A stretch of 64,000 nt of DNA, taken from assembly GCF_932274485.2 (NCBI RefSeq), contig NC_065879.2, positions 90,329,459-90,393,458 on the forward strand. Reading direction: 5' to 3'. Both the position numbers and the translations under genes were made by a program. The number at the start of each line of letters is the position of its first letter. Position 1 is the stretch's first letter. Origin of the DNA: Patella vulgata. Taxonomy: Eukaryota; Mollusca; Gastropoda; Patellidae. The notes below the pieces were generated by a model. The model had not been told where the DNA came from. It ran no database searches and was given only the letters and a program-made list of their open reading frames with translations. Below, piece by piece: positions 8,871 to 20,820 of the stretch.

Positions 8871-9262
8871 GAGGCATTTAGTAACTGGATAGAGCAATAA
8901 ACTATAGGACATACTTATGGGAAAACAATTACTGATTTATTTAGGCGACGTTTCGAAGAGTATTCTCTCAACGTTTTCAAGCAAGTACAGTAACAAATGT
9001 GTAAGACAATTACATATAGACAAGCAATAACAACAAATCAGAAACCATGCATGACAACAACAAGATCAAAGGCATGAAAACAAGATGATCAAAGGCAAGG
9101 TGCATATGAAGGATTAGTGAGATCACTGGTAACTGGTATAATTAACATTGGAGTTATTAATAATTAATTATAGGGGTAAATAATTATAATTAGACAACCA
9201 ATAATGACAAGCAGAAACCTTATTAAAACGGAATATTAATTCGTTTAAACGAAATAATTACA
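8871..9262. other. Unassigned spacer
   Basis: AT-rich sequence with no ORF. It contains, on the minus strand, CTCTTCGAAACGTCGCCTAA. That resembles the GAAACGTC strings found at the 3' ends of some retroelements, but this alone does not identify an element. Confidence 0.3.
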
Positions 9263-9604
9263 TGAAATGAAATGAAATGGGGTTTAACGTCCTACTGTTC
9301 TGCTCCTAAACTGGGCTAATGAAGACGGGCGTACGCCATACAGTGCGCTACGGCCTACTCTTATATCGAATTCCAACTGCCAAGGGATCTTTTACGTGCA
9401 CGCCAATATGTACACGGGACCTCGATTTTTCGTTCCATCCGAACGACTAGACAGCTGTCCTTGTCAGGCCCTCCGTCCTGCATCACTGACAAGGGGAAAC
9501 CACGCCTGAAAATCTGGATGAACTTTCTCGGCCAATGCAGTGGTCGAACACCCGACCTCCAGGCTCGCGAGCCAGCGTCTTACCCACTTAGCCACGTGAT
9601 CCCC
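9263..9604 (-). mobile_element. SINE-A, full length
   Basis: tRNA-derived SINE, second family. The minus-strand head has GTGGCTAAGTGGGTAAGACG (A box) and GGGTGTTCGACC (B box region). The body has GTGCACGTAAAAGATCCCTT and AGTTGGAATTCGATATAAGA. The tail is GGACGTTAAACCCCATTTC followed by (ATTTC)n. It is flanked by a 10-bp duplication, ATAATTACAT, at 9254-9263 and 9608-9617, as expected for target-primed insertion. Confidence 0.9.
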
Positions 9605-9699
9605 GATATAATTACATAAGAATGGATTCGTGCACGAATAAATTATATAAGAATAGAATCGTGCGCTTAAGGGGCTCCGTACACTGGCGTGTTATACGT

Positions 9700-10345
9700 T
9701 GTTCAGTTTTAATATACCGGTATTCAATACATTTTTGAATTTTAGTATATGTGTATGGCATATAGTTTAGTTTTAGTATACATGTATGGCATGTAAAGTT
9801 TAGTTTTAGTATATGTGTATGGTATATAGTTTAGTTTTATTATAAGTGTATGGTATACATAGTTTAGTTTTATTATAAGTGTATGGTATATATAGTTTAG
9901 TTTTAGTATTAGTGTATGACATACATAGTATGCGCGTATTGCATACATGGTTTAGTTTTAGTATATGTGTATGGCATACATGGTTTAGTTTTAGTATATG
10001 TGTATGGTATACATAGTTTTTTTTTAGTATATGTGAAATGAAATGAAATGAAATGGAGTTTAACGTCCTACTGTTCTGCTCCTAACCTGGGCTAATGAAG
10101 ACGGGCATACGCCATACAGTGTGCTATGAGGGAAATTTTGCCCGGACAGCATATAGTTTAGTTTTAGTATACATGTATGGCATATAAAGTTTAGTTTTAG
10201 TATAAGTGTATGACATGCATATTTTAGTTTCAGTATACGCGTATGGTTTAGTTTTAGTATAGGTGTATGCCATATATAGTTTAGTTTTATTATAAGTGTA
10301 TGGTATACATTGTTTAGTTTTATTATCCTTTTATTGCATACATTG
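9700..10345. repeat. TTTAGT/TATAC minisatellite of unit A
   Basis: About twenty imperfect units of roughly 30 bp such as TAGTATATGTGTATGGCATA followed by TAGTTTAGTTT. It lies downstream of relic A as similar arrays lie downstream of copies B-E. A 3' SINE-A fragment (10034-10152, minus) interrupts it. Confidence 0.8.
10034..10152 (-). mobile_element. SINE-A, 3' fragment in minisatellite
   Basis: Contains the (ATTTC)n tail, the GTTAAACTCCATTTC-like end and the ACTGTATGGCGTATGCCCG block only. The 5' half of the SINE is absent and the minisatellite resumes directly after it, so it was either 5'-truncated on insertion or cut by repeat recombination. Confidence 0.8.
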
Positions 10346-10439
10346 TTTAATCTCTCTGGTACATTGATTATAAAAACACAGCTGCGCCTTCTTCAGACAA
10401 TTAAATGTCAGTAACTCGCTTGTCCTCACTTTCTGTCAC

Positions 10440-10862
10440 ATAACATCTAGGGAATCGAAACCACGTCACTTGACTCAATGAGTAACTTTGTGGTCTAAAG
10501 AGCCAATCTCCATATAAAGTCTAAAATATAAACATTTTCTATTTTATTAAATGGAAACAAAATGAACATTCCGATTTAGGATTTAAAATGTCGGACAATT
10601 ACCTTCATGTCCACCCTCTAAATGTATAACTAGAAACAGACTTGGCAAATTAGATAAATAATATGAGCACAACATATCACGCGGTGAATATGGATTCAAC
10701 ACATTCGCCTAGAAGACTTGTCATAAAAAGAAAATATGAATATATCATATCATATTTGTCTGGTATCATGTTTATTACCTTATTAATTATTGTTCAGAAC
10801 TGTTGAAGTATAATGTTATTAATTGCATGTAAAAGAGAGCTGTAATATTAAATCGAAAGTAG
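10440..10862. repeat. Unit-associated conserved segment, copy A
   Basis: Matches 22130-22570 and 36890-37340. Shared strings include GTCGGACAATTA, CACGCGGTGAATATGG, TTTGTCTGGTATCAT and GTATAATGTTATTAAT. It is part of the ancestral duplication unit and has no coding potential that I trust. Confidence 0.7.
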
Positions 10863-10864
10863 AC

Positions 10865-11072
10865 ATGAAATGAAATGGGATTTAACGTCCTACTGTTCTG
10901 CTCCTATACTGGGCTAATTAAAACGGGCATACGCAATACAGTGTGCTATGAGGGAAATTTTGCCCGGGCAGCGGCACTATCGCCTACTCTTATATCTAAT
11001 TCCAACTGCCAAGGGATCTTTTACGTGCATTCCAATGTATACACGGGACCTCGGTTTTTCGTCTCTTCCGAA
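10865..11072 (-). mobile_element. SINE-A, 3' part
   Basis: The tail and body of SINE-A up to the CCCGTGTATAC/CGGTTTTTCG block. The tRNA-like head is missing. Confidence 0.85.
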
Positions 11073-11154
11073 AATCGAAAGTAGTGGAAAGTTATTATAA
11101 ATTAGCCATAACTAGAAACTATAGCAATTTCCTCATCCCATTTGATTTATATGA

Positions 11155-11640
11155 GTAAGTTCTCATGATTCCACCAATCAATAAAACACCCATTGGTTTA
11201 AATCGATACCCCATGTACACATTGACGTGCAAGTAGGTCTTTTTATCTAGGCTAAAGAGAATGGGCCCAATGACGCAGCCTTGTGGTACCCCAAATGTCA
11301 AGAGGGAGAGAGAAAGAGAAATGGGGTTTAACGTCCACTCGTCACAAACTAGGTCATTTCGTGTCTAACACATGGTTCAATTTTATTTCAATAATTCTCT
11401 TGCGCGTAGGGGTCTTTAGCAGTGGGAGGAAACCGGAGGACCCGGAGACCCCCCCCCACAAATGACAAGGTCAAAGATCTGAAGAGACAATATTCGGAAC
11501 AACACTTTCTATGGTATATGATTTTAAAATCTGGCGTGCGTTTACTGAAATTCCAAAATCTGATTCCAATCTGTGAAGCAGTATAATATATCATGATCCA
11601 TGGTTTCAAACGCCGCAGACTGATCAGGACATCCTAATGT
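11155..11640 (-). mobile_element. LINE reverse-transcriptase relic, unit A
   Basis: Two recognisable pieces of a non-LTR (CR1/L2-like) reverse transcriptase on the minus strand. The first (about 11520-11640) gives DQSAAFETMDHDILYC, the LDLSAAFDTVDHDIL motif. The second (about 11240-11302) gives FGVPQGCVIGPILFSL, the GVPQGSVLGPLLF motif. A SINE-B lies between them. Reading frames are lost elsewhere. The first piece recurs in units B (22905-23065) and C (38025-38100), so the insertion predates the array. Confidence 0.7.
11298..11459 (-). mobile_element. SINE-B, 3' part, inside LINE relic
   Basis: Tail (GAGAGAAAGAGAAATGGGG on the plus strand) and body to the CCGGAGGACCCGGAG block, then a C-run. 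The tRNA-like head is missing. It interrupts the older LINE relic. Confidence 0.8.
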
Positions 11641-12333
11641 AAAACAATCATGGTTGCCAGTCTGCTGTTTATGTCATTATGGCCACGAACTAGACACAGC
11701 AAAAAACACAAATGCACAACTCTGAATATAATTATGCTTTGCCTTTAATGACACCACCAGGGGACGCTGCTCAGATGAACGCCAAAATTGGTATCGTAAC
11801 ACATTTCGAGTACATCCACAAAGCTGAATGGCAGATTTTGGGATTAACTAAAAATAGAAAAAGGGAATGTACGGGATATTTCTATTTTTCTCGTTTTCTC
11901 TTTTCTGGCGATATTCAATTATTCTTTTTGAATTGTCAGATATCCTCTCACAGTCTTATATAACAACTTTTGGTCTTAGAAGGAATTATCTGTTATCGCT
12001 CGTTACTTCAGTCAGTTAATTATACAGAAGGATAACTTGTGTTTTCCTTTTGCTTTCGTCACTTCCGTTTCTAGAAATCTTCGTTACGCATCTATCATAG
12101 CAATGATCTCTGTGTTGAAATTATATTTGGAACGTGCTTAACCACTTCTGACACCCATCATATTTTTTTCCTTTCGTTATTAATTTTCAGTTATATATAA
12201 TATTGGCAACTAAAATTGATATGCACATTCAGAGCCAATAAAAGAAGAAAGCTTTAGAAATAAAAAATATGGTATTCATATTGATTCATGTTATTGTCGG
12301 CTGAATTATTAATATAGCACATTCTGTCTAGAA
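11641..12333. repeat. Unit segment and upstream flank of gene B
   Basis: 11660-11850 (ACCAGGGGACGCTG, TTGGTATCGTAACACAT) matches 23330-23400 and belongs to the end of the duplication unit. 12170-12333 (TTTCGTTATTAATTTTCAGTT, ATTCATATTGATT) matches the stretch just before copy C at 27530-27693 and is probably the 5' flank or promoter of the gene. No TATA element stands out. Confidence 0.5.
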
Positions 12334-15300
12334 ATGAAGTTGTTTCAACGCATTCTACTTTTTGGTATTTTTAATGCAATACTCGTAACAGGTAGGAGGA
12401 CATTTGTCTTATTTTTTTCTACTAAAATCCAGCGAAGTTTTGCCCGGACATCGGCGCAACGACCCAATCATTTATCGAATTCCAACTGCCAAGGTTTATT
12501 CTACGTGCACGCTGATGCGTACAATAGATCTAAATATTTTGTCTCATCCGAACGACTTGCGCAATTCATTGCCAGGCCCACTGCCCTGCACCACTGACGG
12601 ACGTTGTGTTTTGATATTTATTTTTATACTTCTTTCATACAGATATCAATTTACTTATTGGCACTGTCATTGTCAAATCCCAAATTTACCATTTGTTTCC
12701 AACCAACAATTCATATCAATCTTCGGCTAATATATATTGTACAATTATATTTCAGGGGAAGAAATGTTTCTGTTAGATTTTAAAGGTAAACTGTATTGGT
12801 ATAACACGAGGAACAAAGAGACAAAGCAAATTGCTCAGAAAGGTACGCTTCAATAATGGTTATTGTTCTGTCGCTTGTTCGTTTAATTTGAAAAACAGAT
12901 AGATGTAATTATGTAGCTGGTTATGTCCAATATAATTCTTGAACACCGAAATATTCAGTTGATCAGCTTACAAAATAGTATTAGTAGTATTATTGTTTGT
13001 AAATTATGGTTATTATGATGTGGTAACATCTCGACAATTATTGATTATCTAAAAGCGAAACGAAACGAAACGAAATGGGGTTTAACGTCCTACTGTTTTG
13101 CTCCTAAACTGGGCTAATGAAGACGGGCATACGCCATACAGTGTGCTATGAGGGAAATTTTGCCCGGGCAGCGGCGCTATGGCCTACTCTTATATCGAAT
13201 TCCAACTGCCAAGGGATCTTTTACGTGCACCCAAATTTGTACACGGGACCTCGGTTTTTCGTCCCATCCGAACGACTAGACAGTTGTCCTTGTCAGGCCC
13301 TCCGTCCTGCATCACTGACAAGTGGAAACCACGCCGAAAAATCGGGATGAACTTTCTAGGCCAATGCAGGGATTGAATATCCGACCTCCAGGCTAGCGAG
13401 CCAGCGTCTTGATCCCCTAATCTAAAAGCAAGGGTCCCGTCTCTTTAAATAATTTGTACATTATAAACACGTTTCCATGGCCAGTGTTTTCAAGAATCTC
13501 GACCGATTCCATTAAACAATTATAATTGGTGCGTAATCAGTCCCGTTTCCTGAAATTTACACCTTCTATATTTACAGTTCCTTACAAGGCTATAGCTTGC
13601 GATTATGAAAGAAAATGGTTGTACTGCATATATGACGTTTACCACACAATGATTGTCCGTGTTCGCATGGATCAAGACGGTGGTGACATGAAAATAATAA
13701 CGGAGAAGGATAAAGGTAGTAACTATTAACTCATTTTATAAATATTGAATAAGGCTGAATACATTAAAAATTACATTGCGTATTTATCAATTTATCAATA
13801 CCTACTTACTGCTCTTCAACAGATAGAGATGCATGTATATAAGCTTCCGATTGCTTTCAAATCTATCATATCAGTATTGTATATACTAATGTATGGCACG
13901 AAATAAAATACCGATTAAACCAAGCAGTATGAATCCACAAGTATCTCCAAATCGTTTCTTTATATTAGTATAACAGTAAACTGTACTACTTTGTTTCACG
14001 CTATAGATAAAGCGGAAGTCCTACTAGTACTATTGTCACAGTTCTACCAAAACTGTACGTCAATAAATACAGCCAATGTTTCATTTTCGACACAGTAAGC
14101 AAACAAATGATGCAAAACATAGTAAATAAGTAATATTCTTTGGGCCTTAAATGTCAAAATTAATTATTAATTAGACATTTATTAACATGATAAGCCATAA
14201 TCAACCGTCTAGAACATTGATTCCATCTGAGGGGTCAGATTTTCAACAGATTTGAATCCTGGTTTAATCCCACGAAGGCGCAGTTATTGACCGTAACAGA
14301 TTAAAAAAGGTCGTTTTCGACGACTTTGCGGGAATCCAGCCCCTAGGGATTAAAATGGATTAAAAACGTAACAATGGTGTTATAGATTGTTATGATAAGA
14401 ATTTACACTTTCATAATCCCCAATGTAACTAATTAACCAACATTTTAGCATCAGTTATGGCATAAGAAATAAAAACATAAGTATACTATAACAAAAATTA
14501 ATTTAATTTCGCCAAATAAGAAATAAAAATAAAACTATACTATAACAAAACAATTAGTTTAATTTCGCCAAATGCCTGGAGCTGGCTTTGGATTTGAGCA
14601 TATTTGTATCCTTTCCTTGGTGGTTCCTGTTCCCCAGCATACTGAACGATTCTAATCTCATTGATATTTTGTTCTTGTTGTAAAATTGGTGAATAAAATT
14701 CAGAGTGAACATAAATTCATAAAATCTTTAACACCGTTAATTGGGTCCCAATAACAACATGTCTCTCTTCAAACGAAAGCCGACAAGTCGATATCTGCGC
14801 CTTCGTGGGAAGGATTAATTTTGGTCACGCTCAATAACTACGCCTTCGTGGGAATACACCTGAATCCTATCCGCGGTTCGTTGATGATTAACCGTAAAAA
14901 TGGATAATCCGAACATTGTTTATAATCGTAACAACGGTAACAACGGTAACGGCTACAGTGTTATTTCTCGGCTCAGATAGAATTAGACTGACATTTTCAG
15001 CCTATTCCCTTCACGTTATCTATTTTAATTACTATAGCGCGAACTGTCAGCTCTTTATATATATTATCTATCCTAATGCCCCTTTTACTAGACTGCAGTG
15101 TGATGTTTACTATCATAAATGAAGTTATTTTAATTAGTGACATCTAATACAGATTATATGTAATTGATTGGATGTATGACCTATTAGGCAGGGGTGAGAC
15201 CGATAGTTTTATGGTGGCAGGGTAGCTATTTACATATACATAAATTGACATTAAAGAGGAATATTTTGTGTTTGTGTTTGTGGGTGGTTGTTGGCTGTTT

Positions 15301-18300
15301 AGGGGTGAGGTGGGAAATGTTAATGAGAAAAGGGCTTCTTAAATTTTGATTATTTCATGTTTGTTGCACACTTCAGTGACGTTATGTTGAAAATTAAAAT
15401 TGTCCTATCTTTCATATCAGATGACCATCTTTATGGATGTATTGGCGTTGACCAAGAAAATGGGGACGTATACTACGGATCAACCAAAGGACTTGTGTTT
15501 CTTTCTTACAAACAGAATTATACCAGAACGATTATTTCTACACGTCTATCTGGGGATGATATCGTTAATGTTGGAGTCCATGGCAAAGGCCGCAATAAAA
15601 GGTAATATTAGTCGATACTTGTAAAATATATGTCACGGTGTTTCGTTTAATTACTGAAATGAAATGGGGTTTAACGTCCTACTGTTCTGCTCCGAACTGG
15701 GCAAATGAAGTATATTATGAGGAAAATTTTGCCCGGACAGCGGCACTACGGCTAACTCTTATATCAAATTTCAACTGTCACCAAATCTTTTACGTGCACG
15801 CCAATGTCAGGCTCTCCAGCCTGCATCACTGACAAAGGGTAACCACGCCGGATATCTGGATGAACTTTCTCGGCCAATGCAGGGATCGAAACCCGACCTT
15901 CTTCGTTCGAATGGAACGAAATACAGAGGCGACATGTACACATTGTCGTTCACGTAAAAGATCCATTGGCAGTTGGAATTCATTTACTATTTGAACGAAT
16001 CAGTGTAAGTCACAAACATTATATCGACCATCTGAAACTATTATCAATATGTATTGAGTAGTTTACCAAGCATTTACAGCTCGACTGTAAGACTGTCTTT
16101 TGTTTGACTTCAAATGTTATATAAACTATTTTGTTGAGATGTATTCATATGACAAGCCTGTAATCAACTTTCTAAATCCTAATTAACATGACAAGCCTGT
16201 AATATACTTTCTAAACCATAATTTACATGGAGTAGAACATCCGCAAGATTTTAGCAACGATAAAATGAATAACTGATACCGGAATAGCACAAAAAACGGT
16301 TTTGCGACCGTTAAATTTTCCAAGTTATCATGGGGTGTCCCTACACGGTGCGCCCCACTCCTTCACCTCTCGAAGAAGACTTGCCAGGTTGACCCCCCCT
16401 CCCCGCTCCCCCCTAACAGCCATCGAGTCGGTACGCCTATGACCATAACGTAGCTCAAAATAGAGTAATTTAAATGAAATTTTAAAAGTATTCAATTTTC
16501 ATAATTTATTTTTGAACTGTCACAGCAAGAACAACAGGCCCTTTATTTCAATCCATATAACCTATTGTTATTCTATAACGGGTGTTTTTACGTTTTCATG
16601 GTTCTAAATGGTTTCTATATAGCAGGCGGTGAGACAATCGCTTAAGTTCATCCACAGACCCTTTTGTGAACGTACTTTGCCAGCACCATATGGACTGAAT
16701 CAAGCTAATAAAACTAGTAGTAATCTATTCACCGTAGTAATGATTCGTCATAGCTGAATGTAAAGTCATCACCAAAGGCACAAAGTCCATACGATAAATA
16801 ACCTGCCTTTCCCCAGGCCGGAAGTAGTTCTTCAATATGTGCACATAAGAAAAAACCCTGATGAATGGTGTAAACGGGAGAACTTGCAGTCTGAGGAAAT
16901 CCTTAACCCGTTGAACAAACTAGAGTACCCCACAATTTTTGTAAGCGGTATAGCGTGATCCATAACATCCTACATATCCTCAAAACTCTTCTGTGGGACC
17001 AAGCGTAACCCACCTTTAGTCGGCTATAATATTTATATGCGGCCTAGTCTGACCCATGACTCGCCTAACAATTTTTATGTATTTTTCGGTATTTAGGTTT
17101 TAATGATTTTATTGTTAATTAGTAGCAAAAAAATTGTCTTTCTATTGTTTTCGGTCTATAGTACAGCCCTCTAAAATTAGGTAGATAGTTCGTCGTGTGT
17201 ATTGTGGTCTTCCTGCACCTACTAATAGAATATATTTTAATTATATGATTACAGAGCGTATTGGTCTACAATATTTAGTCTTTATACTTCACAGACAGGC
17301 AACCCCCAACTTACTAATTTGCACTTAGACTGTCCGCTGTTTAGTATTTTAGGTAAGTTTCGAATATTTGAGTAAGATGTCTTCTATACTAAGCTGAGGT
17401 TTAGAACAGTAATAATAATAAAATGACGCTTATCATATGTGTGCTTGACAATTTAGTAATTGAATCAGAATAGCACAATGGTTCAATTTTATTTCAATAT
17501 TTCTCTTGAGCATGGGTGTCTTTAGCAGTGCGATGAAACCGCGGGCCGGAGAAAACCCACGAAATTGGACAGGTGACTCTACTCCTTGTCACGTACAACC
17601 GGGGATGCAACGCGTACGCGCTAACCATTCGACCATTGAACTCCCCTATCCAGATATGAACGGGGCCTGTACATTATATTGTCGGCCGTTATGAAAACGG
17701 GTTTTCTCATTCGAAAATCGTCGCTATTCGATTCATTCCTACGTTTCTGACCCATTGTGAGAATATAATTTGAAATAACAGTATCTGATTAGGCATGCTT
17801 GTATATTGTACATGTCGTGGGATGCCACAGTAAACGAAATTCGGCGATCAAAATATTGGATTCTCTTTGAAAAGAATTGTCCGCCACTTTTAATATTTCC
17901 TACAAATAATGTGACCTACACAGTGTATTTGTTTCTATTTGATTTTAATTTCACAGATAATGGTATCGTCTGTAGTAACGGCTTTGAGAAAGGTTTCTAT
18001 TTAGCAAAGCTGAATGGCAAGAGAGTTGAATCGCTACCGAATATGAGTATCGAATCATCGACCCTCAAAGAAATTGATTGTTATCCAGGCGAAGTTACAA
18101 CCCTCGATGGAAAATTGTATTTGGTCTGTCTTCAGCCGAATAGGTTAGTAATTTATAAATTTTAAGGGTTATATTTATCAAGAATTTAGGTCCAATAGAC
18201 AACAACACAAAACGTATCCATCTTGTATACAAAAGTCTATGACAAACTGGAAAAGTCTATTTATGGTCACACTCCTCGCAGTGTTTCGTTTGGTTAGACT

Positions 18301-19364
18301 TTATACCACTCAAACACTGCCATATTCAAAGGAAGACCAAACAGCTCTTTATTCAGTGTTCTTAATGCCCAGTCCTTAATTTATAGTCCATAATTCTTAT
18401 TTCTAAATGTGTTGTCGTATTTCCATATGTGTACACTAAAATTAACTTTTATATTTTAAGATATATATTTGTTTTGCAAATACGCTTGTATGCTTGCTCG
18501 ATTCCCCATTATTGTATTGTGATTTATTTCATGCCAGGCCGATTTCTGCTCATGAAACGGATTAGATATTATAATGTGTTTATCCGTATGATACATACAA
18601 ATCCTGCACTGTTTGTACTGTGCACTGTTTGCACTGTACATTAATCAATGCAGTTGTCTTTAAATAGTTTTAATTTACATTACAGAATTCTACAACTAAA
18701 TTTAAAAACCAATGTCCCCACAGTTGTTATTCTTGCGCCTAAGAGATCCCAAACTGATCAGTGGGAATCTATATTGCCACTACCTGACCAAAAAGTTATA
18801 TTGCCCGATCAGAATGTTGAATTGCCAAGACAGTCGCGTAAGAATTGATTTTTCTCTTACGCTGAATTATTCATATCAGGTTGACAATGGATTATGTGAA
18901 GCCTAAACAAATAAAAAATTCATCTAAACATCAATTGTAACCAAACAAAACGAATGTTACCTGAATTTCAACAAATCATCGCATCTTGTAATTATATTGT
19001 ATATCGCACTGTCGGGATATATTAAATGGTTTAGTATATAAATGGTTTAATATATGGTTTAATATATACTAATGAATTCTGTATTATATTTTTAGTAAAA
19101 ACACTTTCTGTTTCTACAATTGTGATGGTAGTTATGGCTGTAGTAATTGGTATTGCCCTGATCGTACTCATAGCAACCACCATTCTAAAATATAAGAAGA
19201 AACGAGATAGTATGTCAAGAAGATCTAACAATCATCCTCTTGCAGAACCAGAAGAATCACAACCATCCAGTACACGTGAATGTAATGTGTATACCACAAT
19301 GCCTTCTACCACAATGCCTTCAACAGAATGCTTGGAATTAAACACATTGACATGTCTGGAATAG
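12334..19364 (+). CDS. Single-propeller type I receptor, copy B (8 exons)
   Basis: Exons: 12334-12391, 12756-12842, 13578-13715, 15421-15601, 17255-17352, 17957-18143, 18686-18837, 19096-19364. All have AG/GT borders, phases agree, and the total is 1170 nt (389 aa). Exon 1 encodes a signal peptide (MKLFQRILLFGIF). Exons 2-6 and the start of exon 7 give six YWTD-like strands: GKLYWYN, RKWLYCIYD, GDVYYGS, RAYWSTI, NGIVCSN and GKLYLVCLQPNR. This is the count of an LDL-receptor class B propeller, but no EGF modules are seen. Exon 7 ends in a stalk with LPDQ repeats. Exon 8 has VMVVMAVVIGIALIVLIA (membrane helix), KYKKKR (stop-transfer) and a tail with one Tyr (VYTTM); the second Tyr site of other copies reads ECLEL. 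It is probably a cell-surface receptor; ligand unknown. Exon assignments are by eye and no transcript was seen. Confidence 0.75.
12430..12600 (-). mobile_element. Old SINE-A fragment in intron 1 of gene B
   Basis: Diverged SINE-A body (TTTTGCCCGGACATCGGCGC, CATCCGAACGACTTG, CACCACTGACGG). The same diverged copy is in intron 1 of gene C at 27785-27970, so it predates that duplication. Confidence 0.7.
13055..13418 (-). mobile_element. SINE-A in intron 2 of gene B
   Basis: Near full-length SINE-A with (CGAAA)n tail, flanked by ATCTAAAAGC at 13047-13056 and 13420-13429 (target duplication). Compared with its twin at 28444-28823 it lacks about 16 bp of the tRNA-like head. Confidence 0.9.
14252..14868. 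mobile_element. Inverted-repeat element in intron 3 of gene B
   Basis: Likely non-autonomous DNA transposon. CCCACGAAGGCGCAGTTATT at 14269-14288 faces its reverse complement at about 14833-14852 with one mismatch, and the matching extends outwards over GAATCCTG / AGGATTC. A second inverted CGCCTTCGTGGGA occurs at about 14798-14811. The AT-rich interior holds an internal duplication (ACTATAACAAAA ... TTTAATTTCGCCAAAT, twice). No transposase. The twin is at 29657-30273. Confidence 0.5.
15653..16000. mobile_element. Two opposed SINE-A fragments, intron 4 of gene B
   Basis: 15653-15900 is a minus SINE-A with internal deletions. 15905-15990 is a plus fragment (GTACACATTGTCGTTCACGT, AAAAGATCCATTGGCAGTTG). 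The two face each other over TTCGTTCGAATGGAACGAA. The arrangement is duplicated at 31058-31395. Confidence 0.75.
17478..17650 (-). mobile_element. SINE-B fragment in intron 5 of gene B
   Basis: Body and most of the head of SINE-B (TTTTATTTCAATATTTCTC, CGGAGAAAACCCACGA, CTCCTTGTCACGTACAACC, CGCGCTAACCATTCGACCATT). The tail is absent. The twin is at 32883-33055. Confidence 0.8.
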
Positions 19365-19559
19365 GCAGAAATTTCGACATCCTCCGATTACGCAGGAAAT
19401 GAGTAATGCTTCTGTATTCTTGGATTTGGGCGAACTGGCTTGATTTATGAACACTCATAATTCATATTTGCCTACTAGTATACGCTGTATTATGCACCAG
19501 TATTATAGTTCACTGGCCTTGTATACATTATTTAGGTTTTGTACACTGGTGTTGTATAT

Positions 19560-20045
19560 ATCCTTAATTATGGTATATTTTGTTTAGTTTAAGTCCAGTT
19601 GTATTGCATACATTGTTTAGTTATAGTATACTTGTATACATTGTTTAGTTATAGTATACTTGTTTACATTGTTTAGTTATAGTATACTTGTATACATTGT
19701 TTAGTTATAGTATACTTGTTTACATTGTTTAGTTATAGTATACTTGTATACATTGTTTAGTTATAGTATACTTGTTTACATTGTTTAGTTATAGTATACT
19801 TGTTTACATTGTTTAGTTATAGTATACTTGTATACATTGTTTAGTTATAGTATACTTGTATACATTGTTTAGTTATAGTATACTTGTTTACATTGTTTAG
19901 TTATAGTATACTTGTATACATTGTTTAGTTTAAATCCAGTTTTATTGCATACATTGTTTAGTTATAGTAAACCTATATATTTTGTTTAATTTAGGTCCAG
20001 TTGTATAGTATACATTGTTTTGTTATAGTATATTTGTATAATTAA
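19560..20045. repeat. 28-bp TTTAGTTATAGTATAC minisatellite of unit B
   Basis: Well-ordered array of about 13 units of TTTAGTTATAGTATACTTGT plus ATACATTG, alternating between TATACATTG and TTACATTG endings. It lies about 200 bp after the stop codon of gene B, as related arrays lie after the other copies. Confidence 0.9.
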
Positions 20046-20820
20046 CACACTTATATGGATATCCTACTTCTGAATTTTATTTACATGCTACATTTCAATA
20101 CTCATACAGGTATCGTTATCCAGCAAATATTGATCAGTTAACAATGTTGTTGTTGTTTATTACAGATTTAACGTCCAATATAATAAATATGATATTATGG
20201 ACAGGTTGATTTTATTAAACCATTTACACTTGAAAATTGTTAAAAACACAAAATAAAAAGTCCTCGGATATCAAAAGTTCCTTAAATGTGGAGAAATATA
20301 TAGCTGAACATTTCAGAAGCCATTTAGCAGATAAAACAATAATAACAATTTAAATAACAAGATGAAAGTTGTGATATATAGACAACAAGTAGAAACCATT
20401 TTAGCAGATAAACCAATAACAACAATTAATTAACCATTTTAGCACATAAACTATTAACAATAATTTATTTACCATTAACAACAAATTATTTACCAATAAC
20501 AACAAAAAATTTACCGGATCAAATATGTAATATATAGATAACAAGTAGAAACCATTTTTGCAGATAAAAGAAAAGACAATTTGGTGTGTGTGTGTGTGTG
20601 TGTGGGGGGGGGGGCATTAACCACACACTAATTAAGGAGTAAGTAAATCTACCCATAGATTTGCGAGAAAAGGTCCGGAGTCTCTGTTTAATTTATGCTT
20701 ATGTTTCTGGATTTCTAGGTCTTCTTGGAGAAATTTGTTTTTCCACATTGTCAAGTTCCTGGCTAGAATTTCCGTCTTTTCCCATATGTTACAGTCAATT
20801 GCGCTTGGCTGAGTCAGTTA
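20046..20820. other. AT-rich spacer with (GT)n
   Basis: Several short direct repeats (CATTTTAGCAGATAAACCAAT variants at 20320-20560) and a (GT)n tract followed by a G-run at 20584-20612. No gene seen. Confidence 0.5.

Larger units (their letters stand above)
12945..18240. repeat. High-identity duplicated block, copy 1
   Basis: Pairs with 28330-33650 at a constant offset of 15405 from about 13430 onward. By eye the copies differ at only a small number of positions plus one indel of about 16 bp in the SINE. The block covers introns 2-6 and exons 3-6 of the receptor gene. Identity falls sharply outside it on both sides. Confidence 0.9.

Noticed and set aside
8930-8970. 3' end of a second Penelope-like element
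   Set aside because: Only a GAAACGTCG string supports it; no coding remnant is adjacent.
11119-11301. Host gene on the minus strand
   Set aside because: The FGVPQGCVIGPILF string identifies a LINE reverse-transcriptase relic.
19560-20045. CRISPR-like array
   Set aside because: Direct repeats have no unique spacers and the genome is eukaryotic; it is a minisatellite.
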